The notes beneath the pieces were generated by a model, which saw nothing but the letters and a program-made list of their open reading frames with translations, did not search any database and was not told the origin of the DNA. Positions 15,000 to 23,057 of a stretch of 29,688 bases of DNA are shown here, piece after piece (within the stretch, counting starts at the first letter, position 1; every line of letters starts with the position of its first letter). A program made the translations under genes and the position numbers. Origin of the DNA: an uncultured Synergistaceae bacterium (GTDB lineage: Bacteria > Synergistota > Synergistia > Synergistales > Dethiosulfovibrionaceae); contig CABTYW010000019.1 of the NCBI GenBank assembly GCA_902489135.1, positions 1-29,688 of the forward strand. The letters run 5' to 3'.

Positions 15000-15434
15000 A
15001 TGGCAATGCAAATCAGTCTTGACGAGATTTTGTCCATGCTTCTTTCCCGAGTGGACGCCATGTCCATGGCCAGCGAAAATATGAAAAGCAAGTTCAACAT
15101 TTTGGCACGGGCGCTGTACAAAAAAGGCCTTCTGACCGACGAGGACATTGTCCGATCGGTGAAAGACGAGCACGAGCTTCTTCTGAATCTGGGAGCCATC
15201 AAAGAACTTCCCGATGATGCCGCGCTGAAGGCCGTTGCCGACAACATGATCATGTGGCTGAAGAACGACGCCGAAAACATCAAAAAGAGCATGAAAGACT
15301 ACGAGGAAAAAATGAAAGCCATGATTGAAGAAGAACAGAAAAAGCCCCGCCTCGACGTGGCTTCGGCCGCCGACCTCGAGCGGCTGGACCGCATGACCGG
15401 CGGCAGTCAGAACAGCCGACTGATCGTTCCGTAG
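15000..15434 (+). CDS. Hypothetical small helical protein
   Basis: I do not recognise this 144-residue protein. It is predicted soluble and mostly helical, with no signal peptide or transmembrane segment. Residues 1-75 contain ILARALYKKGLLTDEDIVRSVKDEHELL, which looks like a small helix-turn-helix-like module. Residues 80-118 are a charged, Met/Lys/Glu-rich stretch likely to form a coiled coil (KKSMKDYEEKMKAMIEEEQKK). The tail is disordered-looking. AAGGA lies 11 nt before ATG 15000; a second in-frame ATG at 15006 is an alternative. It follows ychF by 56 nt on the same strand. Codon use resembles its neighbours, so it is probably a real, lineage-conserved gene. Confidence 0.75.
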   Translation: MAMQISLDEILSMLLSRVDAMSMASENMKSKFNILARALYKKGLLTDEDIVRSVKDEHELLLNLGAIKELPDDAALKAVADNMIMWLKNDAENIKKSMKDYEEKMKAMIEEEQKKPRLDVASAADLERLDRMTGGSQNSRLIVP

Positions 15435-15452
15435 AGGGGTTGCGGAAGACCG

Positions 15453-15501
15453 GCCGCCGCGACGCGCGGGAGTACACATGCCATGCGGCGGCTGACTTTT
15501 T
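15453..15501 (+). terminator. Possible terminator after the hypothetical gene
   Basis: GCCGCCGC (15453-15460) pairs with GCGGCGGC (15485-15492), then TGACTTTTT. The 24-nt loop makes it less certain. Confidence 0.45.
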
Positions 15502-15582
15502 GTACGCGCCGTGACGGCAGACTGCATGACGATGTGCGGGGAGGTTTTTCGCAAATGACAGGCCGACAGGAGCGCTGAAACC

Positions 15583-17442
15583 ATGTCTTTGAAAGAATTC
15601 GATTTTTTTAAAATCTGGTCCCGCCTGGGAGCGCGCAGTTTCTACGTCGCCCTCATTGACGCGGCGCTGCTGACCATTGCTCTGTATTTCAGCTACGCCC
15701 TCCGTTTTACGCTCTTTCTCCATGGAGCGCTGGACTTCGGCATGGTGCCCGTGGGATGCCTCTGGACCGCCTCCATCATGGCGTCCTTCGCGTTATTCGG
15801 AGTCTACGACGTTTACTGGCCGCAGGCCAGCATCGAAGAACTTTTTCTGCTGCTGAAAGCCTACGCCGTTCCCTGCGCCGTCCTGGGAGGAATTTACGCC
15901 CTTTTGCCGATACCCTTCGTGGTGCCCCTCAGCGTCATGGGACTGCTGTTTCTGGGCAGCTTTGCCATGATTGCCGCCGTGCGCCTGAGTTGGCGTTCGG
16001 CCGATAGGACGGTGCGCCGTGAACGGACTAGGAACGCCCTGATCATCGGTGCCGGCGATGCCGGATCGCAGGCTGCCCGCGATTTGCTGCGCCATGGCGG
16101 AGATGACAACATCGTCGGCTTCCTCGACGACGATCCGACGAAGCAGAGCAAGAAAATCGCCGGCATTCCCGTGCTCGGCACGCTGGCGGATCTGCACGCG
16201 GTGATTGAAAAACACCACATCGATTTGGTGCTCGTCGCTCTTCCCTCCGCTTCCCGCGCCCGCTTGAAAGCCCTTTTGAAAGAAGCCGTGCCGCTGAACA
16301 TCTCGGTGCGCATCCTTCCGCCGCTTCGTGAGTTGGCCGACGGCCGCGTGACTTTACGCGAATTTCGCCCCGTCAGGCTTGAAGACCTGCTGGGACGCGA
16401 CCCCGTCCGTCTCGACACCGCACGCATCGGGGATCTTCTGCGGGACAAAACCGTCCTGGTCACCGGCGCCGGCGGCTCCATCGGCAGCGAAATTGTTCGG
16501 CAGGTTCTGCCCTATGCGCCGCGAAAGCTGCTGGCGCTGGGGCACGGAGAGTTCTCGATTTACACCCTTCTGGAAGAGCTGAGGGACAAAAAGTTCAGCA
16601 CGCCCGTCGTGCCCATCATTGCCGACGTTGCCGACTTCCGTGCCATGAAGGAAGTTTTCTTTCGCGAAAAAATCGACGTGATTTTCCACGCGGCGGCGCA
16701 CAAGCACGTTCCCCTCATGGAAACCAACGCCAGAGAAGCGGTGCGCGTCAACTGCCTCGGCACGTGGACGCTGGCCCATCTGGCGGGGGAGTGCGGCGTC
16801 GGCCGCATGGTCATGATTTCCACCGACAAGGCCGTTCACCCCGGCAGCGTCATGGGGGCCAGCAAGCGCCTTGCCGAGATGACCCTGGTGGACCTCCAGC
16901 GCCATTATCCCGGAACGGCCTATATGTCCGTGCGCTTCGGCAATGTTCTGGGCAGCCGCGGCAGCGTCATTCCCAAGTTCGAGAGACAGATCGCCGCCGG
17001 CGGCCCCGTGACGGTGACCCACCCCGCGATGACGCGATATTTTATGCTGATTCCCGAGGCGGCGGGGCTGGTGCTTCAGACCGCCTCTCTGGGCACGCCG
17101 GGCTGCATCTACGTGCTGGACATGGGCAGCCCCGTAAAAATCACCGATCTGGCGGAGACGCTGATTCGTCTCAAGGGCTTCGAGCCCGGCAGAGACATAA
17201 AAATCACGTACACGGGCATTCGCCCGGGAGAAAAGCTCTTCGAAGAACTGTTTTATGACCGCGCTCACGTGACGGGCACGTCTCATCCGAAAATTTTCTG
17301 CGCAAAAATCGACGAAAATCACGGCGACGAAGCCAGGGACATGTATGATAAAATTAATGCGGTCCTTAGCTCCGACGATCCCGTAAAAACCGTCGCTCGA
17401 GTGCTTCACGAGTACAGCCCTCTTCAGGGCGAAAAAACATGA
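15583..17442 (+). CDS. Membrane nucleotide-sugar 4,6-dehydratase (PglF/WbpM/CapD family)
   Basis: A 619-residue protein with four N-terminal membrane helices (about residues 18-130). A CoA-binding-like Rossmann domain follows from about 145 (ALIIGAGDAGSQA, VGFLDDDP). The catalytic extended SDR domain has TGAGGSIG at 294-301. The active-site block reads Ser-Thr-Asp-Lys at 413-416. The usual YxxxK is MxxxK (Met424, Lys428), as is known for PglF/WbpM-type UDP-HexNAc 4,6-dehydratases. Family members start the synthesis of di-N-acetylbacillosamine, QuiNAc or related sugars for O-antigen, capsule or protein glycosylation. AGGAG is 10 nt before ATG. No glycosyltransferases are nearby, which is unusual for this family. 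The stop overlaps the pseudopilin ATG by 4 nt. Confidence 0.93.
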   Translation: MSLKEFDFFKIWSRLGARSFYVALIDAALLTIALYFSYALRFTLFLHGALDFGMVPVGCLWTASIMASFALFGVYDVYWPQASIEELFLLLKAYAVPCAVLGGIYALLPIPFVVPLSVMGLLFLGSFAMIAAVRLSWRSADRTVRRERTRNALIIGAGDAGSQAARDLLRHGGDDNIVGFLDDDPTKQSKKIAGIPVLGTLADLHAVIEKHHIDLVLVALPSASRARLKALLKEAVPLNISVRILPPLRELADGRVTLREFRPVRLEDLLGRDPVRLDTARIGDLLRDKTVLVTGAGGSIGSEIVRQVLPYAPRKLLALGHGEFSIYTLLEELRDKKFSTPVVPIIADVADFRAMKEVFFREKIDVIFHAAAHKHVPLMETNAREAVRVNCLGTWTLAHLAGECGVGRMVMISTDKAVHPGSVMGASKRLAEMTLVDLQRHYPGTAYMSVRFGNVLGSRGSVIPKFERQIAAGGPVTVTHPAMTRYFMLIPEAAGLVLQTASLGTPGCIYVLDMGSPVKITDLAETLIRLKGFEPGRDIKITYTGIRPGEKLFEELFYDRAHVTGTSHPKIFCAKIDENHGDEARDMYDKINAVLSSDDPVKTVARVLHEYSPLQGEKT

Positions 17443-17918
17443 AAAGCGGCAGAGCGAAAGCGTTTACGCTCATAGAGCTTTTGATCGCCCTGAGCCTTTT
17501 TGCCGTCCTCGCCGGAGGAATTTTGCTGTCCGGCGGCGGCGGAGCGACCCGTCTTGCGGCGGCGCGCTCCATGGATGAGCTTAAAAGCTGGCTGAGCGGC
17601 GCCTTCAAAAGGGCCGACCGCTGGAACGTGAGTTTTCAGCTGCGCATATATCCGGCGGCGGGTTTCGGCAGACCGTCGTTTATGCTGCTCAACTGGCTTG
17701 ACGGAACCGCTTCTCCCGCCGAAAAGTTTACGGCATCTCCCCGGGTTCGCTGGAAGGTGCGCGGCGGAGCGATTACATCTCTTTATCGCTGGGAAACTCA
17801 CACCGTCTCACCGGCCTTTACCGTAGAGGCTCTTGACAGTTCAAGCGGCGCGCTGACCGGCGAAAAGCTGGTGGTTTCCCTTCGCGGTCTGACGACGCGC
17901 GTCAGAAAGGCGCCCTGA
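17439..17918 (+). CDS. Type IV pilin/pseudopilin-like protein
   Basis: A 159-residue protein with a prepilin leader: a short basic start, MKSGRAKA, then FTLIELLIALSLFAVLAGG. Phe9 would be the mature +1 residue and Glu13 the conserved Glu+5. The residue before the cleavage site is Ala rather than the usual Gly. The rest is a globular periplasmic domain with no recognised family, similar in size to minor pseudopilins (GspH/FimT type). It overlaps the dehydratase stop as ATGA and is thus translationally coupled. It is isolated from any pilus assembly genes in this window, though comM and dprA nearby belong to natural transformation. Function as a DNA-uptake or secretion pseudopilin is inference. 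Confidence 0.72.
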   Translation: MKSGRAKAFTLIELLIALSLFAVLAGGILLSGGGGATRLAAARSMDELKSWLSGAFKRADRWNVSFQLRIYPAAGFGRPSFMLLNWLDGTASPAEKFTASPRVRWKVRGGAITSLYRWETHTVSPAFTVEALDSSSGALTGEKLVVSLRGLTTRVRKAP

Positions 17919-17971
17919 AGTCGGCGCGAAACGGCACCACCGAAAGGCTAAAATTTTGAGGAGGCGGCTCA

Positions 17972-18544
17972 ATGTCCATTAAAGGTTGGTGGGAGAATTT
18001 GACGGCTCCCGCCGTAAGAATTTGGGAAAAAATTGTGCCCTGGGCGTGGCTTCGTGAAACTCTTGAGACGGTGATTTGGGCGGTTGTCCTCGCCCTGCTT
18101 CTTCGGACGTTCATCGTTCAGGCCTTCTGGATCCCCAGCGGCTCCATGTTGCCCACGCTTCTCGAGGGAGACCGCGTCTTGGTGTGCAAATTCGAATATT
18201 GCCTTCGCCCGCCGAAACGGGGTGACGTCTTCGTTTTCAAGTATCCAGAGGACCCTTCGGTGGATTACGTCAAACGGCTCATCGCTTTGCCGGGCGACAA
18301 ATTTGAAGTGCGCAGCGGCGTGGTTTGGATCAACGATCGGCAGGTTGACGAGCCCTACGTGAAATTTCACGACACTTACAACCACGCGCCGCTCTACGTG
18401 CCCGAAAAGTCCTACGTGGCCCTGGGCGACAACCGCCCCAACTCGGCGGACAGCCGCTACTGGGGCTTTGTCCCCGAGAAAAACATCCGCGGCCCCGTGT
18501 TCTTCCGCTACTGGCCGCTGAACAGAATCGGCACGGTGAAATAA
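17972..18544 (+). CDS. lepB: Signal peptidase I
   Basis: A 190-residue serine-lysine protease that removes Sec/Tat signal peptides at the outer face of the inner membrane. One membrane helix (about residues 31-50) precedes the catalytic Ser58 in WIPSGSMLPTL. The general-base Lys100 is in DYVKRLIALPGD, and the box E motif GDNRPNSADSRYWG follows. This is the short, single-helix Firmicutes-like architecture rather than the two-helix E. coli form. GAGGAGG precedes ATG. The final A of its TAA is the first base of the rbgA ATG. Binding proteins such as the importer receptor in this window would be substrates. Confidence 0.96.
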   Translation: MSIKGWWENLTAPAVRIWEKIVPWAWLRETLETVIWAVVLALLLRTFIVQAFWIPSGSMLPTLLEGDRVLVCKFEYCLRPPKRGDVFVFKYPEDPSVDYVKRLIALPGDKFEVRSGVVWINDRQVDEPYVKFHDTYNHAPLYVPEKSYVALGDNRPNSADSRYWGFVPEKNIRGPVFFRYWPLNRIGTVK

Positions 18545-19404
18545 TGGCCGGCAGAACAGCCTGGTTTCCCGGCCACATGGCCAAGGGAACTCGACAGCTC
18601 TCTGAACTGACGGCCAGGCTTGACGTCATTTTAGAGGTCAGAGATGCCCGCGCGCCCCATTTGACGGCTTCGCCCTTTATCAAAAAGATCGCGGGGCGCA
18701 AACCCGTCTGGATCGTCCTCACAAAGAAGGACATGGCCGACGACGACGTCACCTCGCAATGGATCGGCGCGTACAAAAAAAGAGGCCGTCTCATTTGGGC
18801 CTTCGACCTGCTTTCCGGGCGCATTTCGCCCCTTCTGGAGGCCTTTAAGCGCAATAAACCCCCTTCCCGCGAACTTCGCGTAGCCGTCGTCGGCGTTCCC
18901 AACGTGGGAAAATCGGCGTTGCTCAACCTTTTGGTGGGAAAAAAATCGGCGCCCGTCGGCGGAATTCCGGGAGTGACCCGCGGCGTGGCGTGGTACCGCG
19001 GCGGCGACTGCCTTGTGGTGGATTCCCCGGGCATTCTCGACCCCCGCTCCGGTGCCGCCGCTCAAAAGGCCATGGCGTGGCTGGGATGTTCCAGGGCCGA
19101 CGTGATCGGCGGCTACGATACCGTGGCCTGCACGCTCATCGATTTTTTGCAGAACACCGGCCTGTGGCATTATGCGGAGGAGAAGTGGCACATTCCGTCC
19201 GTCCCCGACGATGCCGTGGCCGTGCTTGAGGCCGTGGGGCGCCGGCTGGGCTGTCTGACTTCGGGCGCTCGGGTGGATTTCACTCTGGCGGGGCGGCGTT
19301 TTCTCGAGTCCTTTTCCACAGGGAAGCTGGGACGCATCTCCCTTGAGACGCCCGGTTGCCGCATTATGGACCGTTTGGAACCGGCGGAGGCCGACGATCA
19401 ATGA
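18544..19404 (+). CDS. rbgA: Ribosome biogenesis GTPase A (YlqF)
   Basis: A 286-residue circularly permuted GTPase that acts late in 50S subunit assembly. The G motifs appear in the permuted order: G4 TKKD at 60-63, G1 GVPNVGKS at 117-124, G2 Thr145 in PGVTRG and G3 DSPG at 160-163. The N-terminal WFPGHMAKG is also diagnostic. A C-terminal ANTAR-like helical region follows. It overlaps lepB by one base (TAATG) and rnhB by four (ATGA), so the three are translationally coupled. Confidence 0.95.
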   Translation: MAGRTAWFPGHMAKGTRQLSELTARLDVILEVRDARAPHLTASPFIKKIAGRKPVWIVLTKKDMADDDVTSQWIGAYKKRGRLIWAFDLLSGRISPLLEAFKRNKPPSRELRVAVVGVPNVGKSALLNLLVGKKSAPVGGIPGVTRGVAWYRGGDCLVVDSPGILDPRSGAAAQKAMAWLGCSRADVIGGYDTVACTLIDFLQNTGLWHYAEEKWHIPSVPDDAVAVLEAVGRRLGCLTSGARVDFTLAGRRFLESFSTGKLGRISLETPGCRIMDRLEPAEADDQ

Positions 19405-19961
19405 CCGTCGCCGGCGTTGACGAGGCGGGCCGCGGACCGCTAGCCGGTCCCGTCATGGCCGCCGCCGTTGTCCTGACGGAGGAACAGAAAGAAATTCTCC
19501 TTTCCATGGGGCTGCGCGACTCCAAAAAGATGACGGCGCTGCGCCGCCGAAAGGTCTTCGACAAAATGCTGGAGCTGGGCGTCATATGGCGCGTCGCTTC
19601 GGCGACGGCATCGCGCATTGACCGCTGCAACATCCTTCAGGCCACTTTATGGGCCATGCGCCGTGCCGTTGAGCGCCTGCCCGTGCCCGTCGACGGCGTG
19701 GTGGTGGACGGCAGCAGCGAAATTCCCGGTCTGACCGTCTATCAGCAGGCCGTTGTGGGCGGCGACGACATCTACCCTCAGATCTCTGCGGCATCGGTGG
19801 CGGCGAAGGTACTTCGTGACCGCGTCATGGCCGCTTACGATGTGATTTACCCCGGCTACGGCTTCGCCGCGCACAAAGGTTACGGCACGGCACGGCACTT
19901 CACCGCCCTGGCGCGACTGGGGCCTACGCCCATTCACCGAAGGAGCTTCAAGTGGAAATGA
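19401..19961 (+). CDS. rnhB: Ribonuclease HII
   Basis: A 186-residue enzyme that cleaves RNA in RNA-DNA hybrids and single embedded ribonucleotides. The catalytic set is visible: GVDEAGRG (Asp7, Glu8), VVDGSS (Asp103) and GGDD (about Asp122) before ISAASVAAKVLRD. The C-terminal PGYGFAAHKGYGT and GPTPIHRRSF blocks are standard. The frame is open upstream to 19356, but ATG 19401 overlaps the rbgA stop as ATGA and has GGAGG ten bases upstream, and it places the first conserved strand correctly. The length is typical. Confidence 0.95.
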   Translation: MTVAGVDEAGRGPLAGPVMAAAVVLTEEQKEILLSMGLRDSKKMTALRRRKVFDKMLELGVIWRVASATASRIDRCNILQATLWAMRRAVERLPVPVDGVVVDGSSEIPGLTVYQQAVVGGDDIYPQISAASVAAKVLRDRVMAAYDVIYPGYGFAAHKGYGTARHFTALARLGPTPIHRRSFKWK

Positions 19962-19993
19962 CGACGGCACCATACTGAAGGAGCCTTTCTGCC

Positions 19994-20464
19994 ATGAAAC
20001 AGATCCTGCCGGGATTTTTTTCCTTTCGAACTTTAAAGCCTGCATCATCTGACGTTACCGACCTTCAAGGCGATCTAACGCAGTCTGAGCGGGCTTTTTT
20101 TATAGCCCGCAGCAGACAGCTCATCGGCCGCTGGGCCGAGGATCTCGCGGCGGATTTTCTTGTGTCTCGCGGACTGGTGCTGCTGGAGCGCAACGTGAGA
20201 GAACGCTTTTCGGAATTGGATCTTGTGTGCCGGTCCCGAAACGAACTGGTCTTTGTGGAGGTGCGCTGCCGCCGCTACAACGGCATTATGTCGGCCGAAG
20301 AAAGCGTCGGGCGGCAAAAACTGCTGAAGCTCCGGCGCGGAGCCGAACTCTACACCTTAAAGGCCCGCTGGCAGGACAGCTGGCGCCTTGACCTGGTGTC
20401 CATCGACGTTGACGCCTCGCGCTGGCACCTGAAATGGATCAAATATCTTGAGTTGGAGGAATAA
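19994..20464 (+). CDS. YraN family (UPF0102) predicted endonuclease-fold protein
   Basis: A 156-residue protein with the UPF0102 pattern. IGRWAEDLAADFLVSRGLVLLERNVR leads into FSELDLVCRSRNELVFVEVRCR, where the Asp and the Glu of VEVR match the restriction-nuclease-like fold. The canonical GEIDL reads SELDL and VEVK reads VEVR. An unusual N-terminal extension of about 40 residues precedes the family domain. AAGGAG lies ten bases before ATG. It sits between rnhB and comM, the usual neighbourhood, and a role in DNA processing is suspected but not shown for the family. Confidence 0.85.
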   Translation: MKQILPGFFSFRTLKPASSDVTDLQGDLTQSERAFFIARSRQLIGRWAEDLAADFLVSRGLVLLERNVRERFSELDLVCRSRNELVFVEVRCRRYNGIMSAEESVGRQKLLKLRRGAELYTLKARWQDSWRLDLVSIDVDASRWHLKWIKYLELEE

Positions 20465-20466
20465 AC

Positions 20467-21972
20467 ATGGCTGCGGCAATCCTGGGAGTCACGCTGCGCG
20501 GCATCGACGCGCTGCCTGTGGAAGTTGAATCGGAAATCACGTCGGGCATGTTTTCCTTCACCGTCGTCGGCCTGCCCGACGCCGCCATTCGGGAATCCCG
20601 CGAGAGAGTGCGCGCCGCGCTGCGCGAATTGGGCATTTCCATTTACGGGCGCATCGCCGTCAATTTGGCGCCCGCCGACCTCCCCAAAGAGGGCAGTCTC
20701 TTGGACGTCCCCATCGCCGTAGCCCTGGCCGCCGAAAAAAAACTTTTCCGCCTCGACCGTCCCGCTCTGTACATGGGCGAACTGGCGCTGGACGGACGGG
20801 TTCGCGCCGTCCGCGGCGCAGTGCCCGCGGCCATGCTGGCGCGTTCCATGAACGTGCCGCTCTACTGCCCCGCCGAAAATGCCGCCGAGGTCGCTTTGGT
20901 CAGCAACGTGGAAGCCTACGGCGTGGAGAGCCTGAGTCAGCTCTTCGAAGCTCTCAAGGGTGAAAAAAGCCTCCCTCGGGTTTCCAAGGACATGCCGCCC
21001 GATTACCTCGGGTCCGTTGAGCCCGATTTCGCCGACGTGAAGGGTCAGATGACGGCGCGGCGTGCCCTTGAAATCGCCGCGGCGGGACATCACAACATTC
21101 TGCTCGTCGGTTCGCCCGGCAGCGGGAAAACCATGATGGTCCGCGCCCTTCGGGGAATTTTGCCGCCGCTTTCCGACGACGAATTCCTCGAAACGCTTCT
21201 GATCCGCAGCGCCGTGGGAATGCCGGCGCCGCCCGATCGCCGCCGTCCCTTCCGGCAGGTCCATCACACGGCCAGCACCGTGTCGGTGACGGGCGGAGGC
21301 AGCGACGTCAGACCCGGTGAAGTGAGTTTGGCTCACCGCGGCGTGCTGTTTCTCGACGAATACACCGAATTCAGGCGTGATCTCATCGAAGCGCTGCGCC
21401 AGCCCCTTGAGGACGGCTTTATTACTGTCAACCGCGCCGCCGGCAGCGTGAGGTACCCCAGCCGCGTCCTTCTGGTGCTGGCCGCCAATCCCTGTGCCTG
21501 CGGATGGCGCGGCGATCCTGTGGAGCACTGCCGGTGCAGCTCCGGCGAACTGGAACGCTATAAAAGAAAATTCTCGGGCCCCATGATGGACCGCGTGGAC
21601 CTTTACGTTTCGGCGCCGCGGCTCACGCCTCGGGAACTCCTTGAGCTCAGCTCATCAAAAGCGGAGAGCAGCGAGGTCATCCGCGGCCGCGTCATGGCCG
21701 CCCGCCGCATCCAATGGCAAAGAAAAAATCTTACGGGCGTTGAGTGCAACGCCGAACTCTCTGAACGAACGTTGAAGAAAATTCTGCATCTTTCCGTCGA
21801 CGCAAAAAAATATCTGATGTCCATGGCGGAGCGGCTCCACCTGTCGGGACGGGGGCTTACCCGCGTGCTTCGCCTCTCACGGACCATTGCCGACCTGGCG
21901 GGACAGGAGAACGTCGATACCCAGTTCATCGCCGAGGCTTTGGTTTACCGCGACGGAGGAGTGCTCCCATGA
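20467..21972 (+). CDS. comM: ComM/YifB family AAA+ ATPase (Mg-chelatase-like)
   Basis: A 501-residue protein with an N-terminal Lon-protease-like domain (residues 1-170) and an AAA+ core. Walker A GSPGSGKT is at 215-222 and Walker B reads VLFLDEY. A zinc-ribbon-like insertion carries Cys343, 345, 355 and 357. A C-terminal Mg-chelatase-type domain (LSRTIADLAGQENV) follows. In naturally transformable bacteria ComM is a hexameric helicase that promotes branch migration during integration of donor DNA. GGAGG precedes ATG, which lies two bases after yraN. The ATGA overlap with dprA indicates coupling. Confidence 0.93.
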   Translation: MAAAILGVTLRGIDALPVEVESEITSGMFSFTVVGLPDAAIRESRERVRAALRELGISIYGRIAVNLAPADLPKEGSLLDVPIAVALAAEKKLFRLDRPALYMGELALDGRVRAVRGAVPAAMLARSMNVPLYCPAENAAEVALVSNVEAYGVESLSQLFEALKGEKSLPRVSKDMPPDYLGSVEPDFADVKGQMTARRALEIAAAGHHNILLVGSPGSGKTMMVRALRGILPPLSDDEFLETLLIRSAVGMPAPPDRRRPFRQVHHTASTVSVTGGGSDVRPGEVSLAHRGVLFLDEYTEFRRDLIEALRQPLEDGFITVNRAAGSVRYPSRVLLVLAANPCACGWRGDPVEHCRCSSGELERYKRKFSGPMMDRVDLYVSAPRLTPRELLELSSSKAESSEVIRGRVMAARRIQWQRKNLTGVECNAELSERTLKKILHLSVDAKKYLMSMAERLHLSGRGLTRVLRLSRTIADLAGQENVDTQFIAEALVYRDGGVLP

Positions 21973-23033
21973 GTCCGCTGGAGCTCTGTGTCTGGTTGAA
22001 CGGTAGCGAGAGCCTGTCGGCGGCGGTTTTACCCTGCATCGGCGAGAACGACGGGCCCGAAGAAATTCTTGAAAAGTTTCTAAAATTGAAACTTATCAGA
22101 CCTCCCGCCGCCGAAAAATTGCGGAAGCTCATGGCGGAACAGTGGCCTCGAAAAGAAATCGAACGGTCGGAAACGGCTGGTATTTTTTTGATTTCATGGT
22201 ACGATAATAATTATCCAGAAAGATTAAGACATATTAAAGATCCGCCGCTGATACTTTACATAAAGGGAAAAATGCCCGATTTCGAGACCAGCTGTTCCGT
22301 CGTGGGAACGCGGCGCTGTACGCCCTACGGCTTTAAAACGGCGGAACGGCTGGGAGCGGCTCTCGCCGAGGCGGGCATGACCGTCGTCAGCGGCGGGGCC
22401 CGGGGCATCGACGGCGCCGCACACGGCGGCGCGCTGAGCCGGGGCGGAATTACGACGGCAGTGCTGGGCACCGGCGTCGATGTCGTTTGGCCGCCGGAGC
22501 ACGACCAACTTTTCGACAACATTCTCAAGGCGGGCGCGCTGATCAGCGAATACCCGCTGGGACGTCCGGGGCTGCCCTGGCGTTTTCCGCGGAGAAACAG
22601 GATCATTGCCGCCCTTTCAAAGACGCTGATCGTCGTCGAATCTCCCATGAAAGGCGGCTCTATGATTACGGCGCGACTCGCCATGGAGATGGGGCGCGAT
22701 CTTTGGGCTGTGCCCGGGCGCATTGACGAGAAAGTCAGCGAGGGAAGCAATCGTCTGATCCTTGACGGCGCGACACCGCTGGTGAGCATTGTCGACTTCA
22801 TTGACGCCGTCGGCACGCTGGGACAGTTGCCGCTGTTTACGCCCCTTCAGCTGGACGCGGAACAGCACAGCGTCCTCCAGTGCCTTCAAAGGGAAGGCGA
22901 CCTGACAGCCGATCAGATCGCCGCAAGAACCGGCATCCAGCCGGTAAAGCTTTTAAGTCTCTTAACTGATCTCCAAATCCGGACGTTGATCTATTCGTCG
23001 GGGGCCGGCCGCTGGAGAGCGTCGCCGAGTTGA
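21969..23033 (+). CDS. dprA: DNA-processing protein DprA (Smf)
   Basis: A 354-residue protein that loads RecA on incoming single-stranded DNA. The N-terminal helical region (1-75) is followed by YPERLRHIKDPPLILYIKG, then the Rossmann-like core with SGGARGID at 141-148, GTGVDVVWPPEH and FPRRNRIIAALS. A C-terminal winged-helix (DML1-like) domain spans about 290-350. The full length and all motifs are present. A short stretch around 22180-22265 is distinctly AT-rich with codons unlike the rest of the gene. Overlaps comM by 4 nt. Confidence 0.95.
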   Translation: MSPLELCVWLNGSESLSAAVLPCIGENDGPEEILEKFLKLKLIRPPAAEKLRKLMAEQWPRKEIERSETAGIFLISWYDNNYPERLRHIKDPPLILYIKGKMPDFETSCSVVGTRRCTPYGFKTAERLGAALAEAGMTVVSGGARGIDGAAHGGALSRGGITTAVLGTGVDVVWPPEHDQLFDNILKAGALISEYPLGRPGLPWRFPRRNRIIAALSKTLIVVESPMKGGSMITARLAMEMGRDLWAVPGRIDEKVSEGSNRLILDGATPLVSIVDFIDAVGTLGQLPLFTPLQLDAEQHSVLQCLQREGDLTADQIAARTGIQPVKLLSLLTDLQIRTLIYSSGAGRWRASPS

Positions 23034-23057
23034 TATTTTGGGACGGAGGATGAAGAG

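Noticed and set aside
20350..21528. 392-codon minus-strand frame opposite comM
   Set aside because: Shadow of comM; His/Gly/Asp-rich with no recognisable domain.
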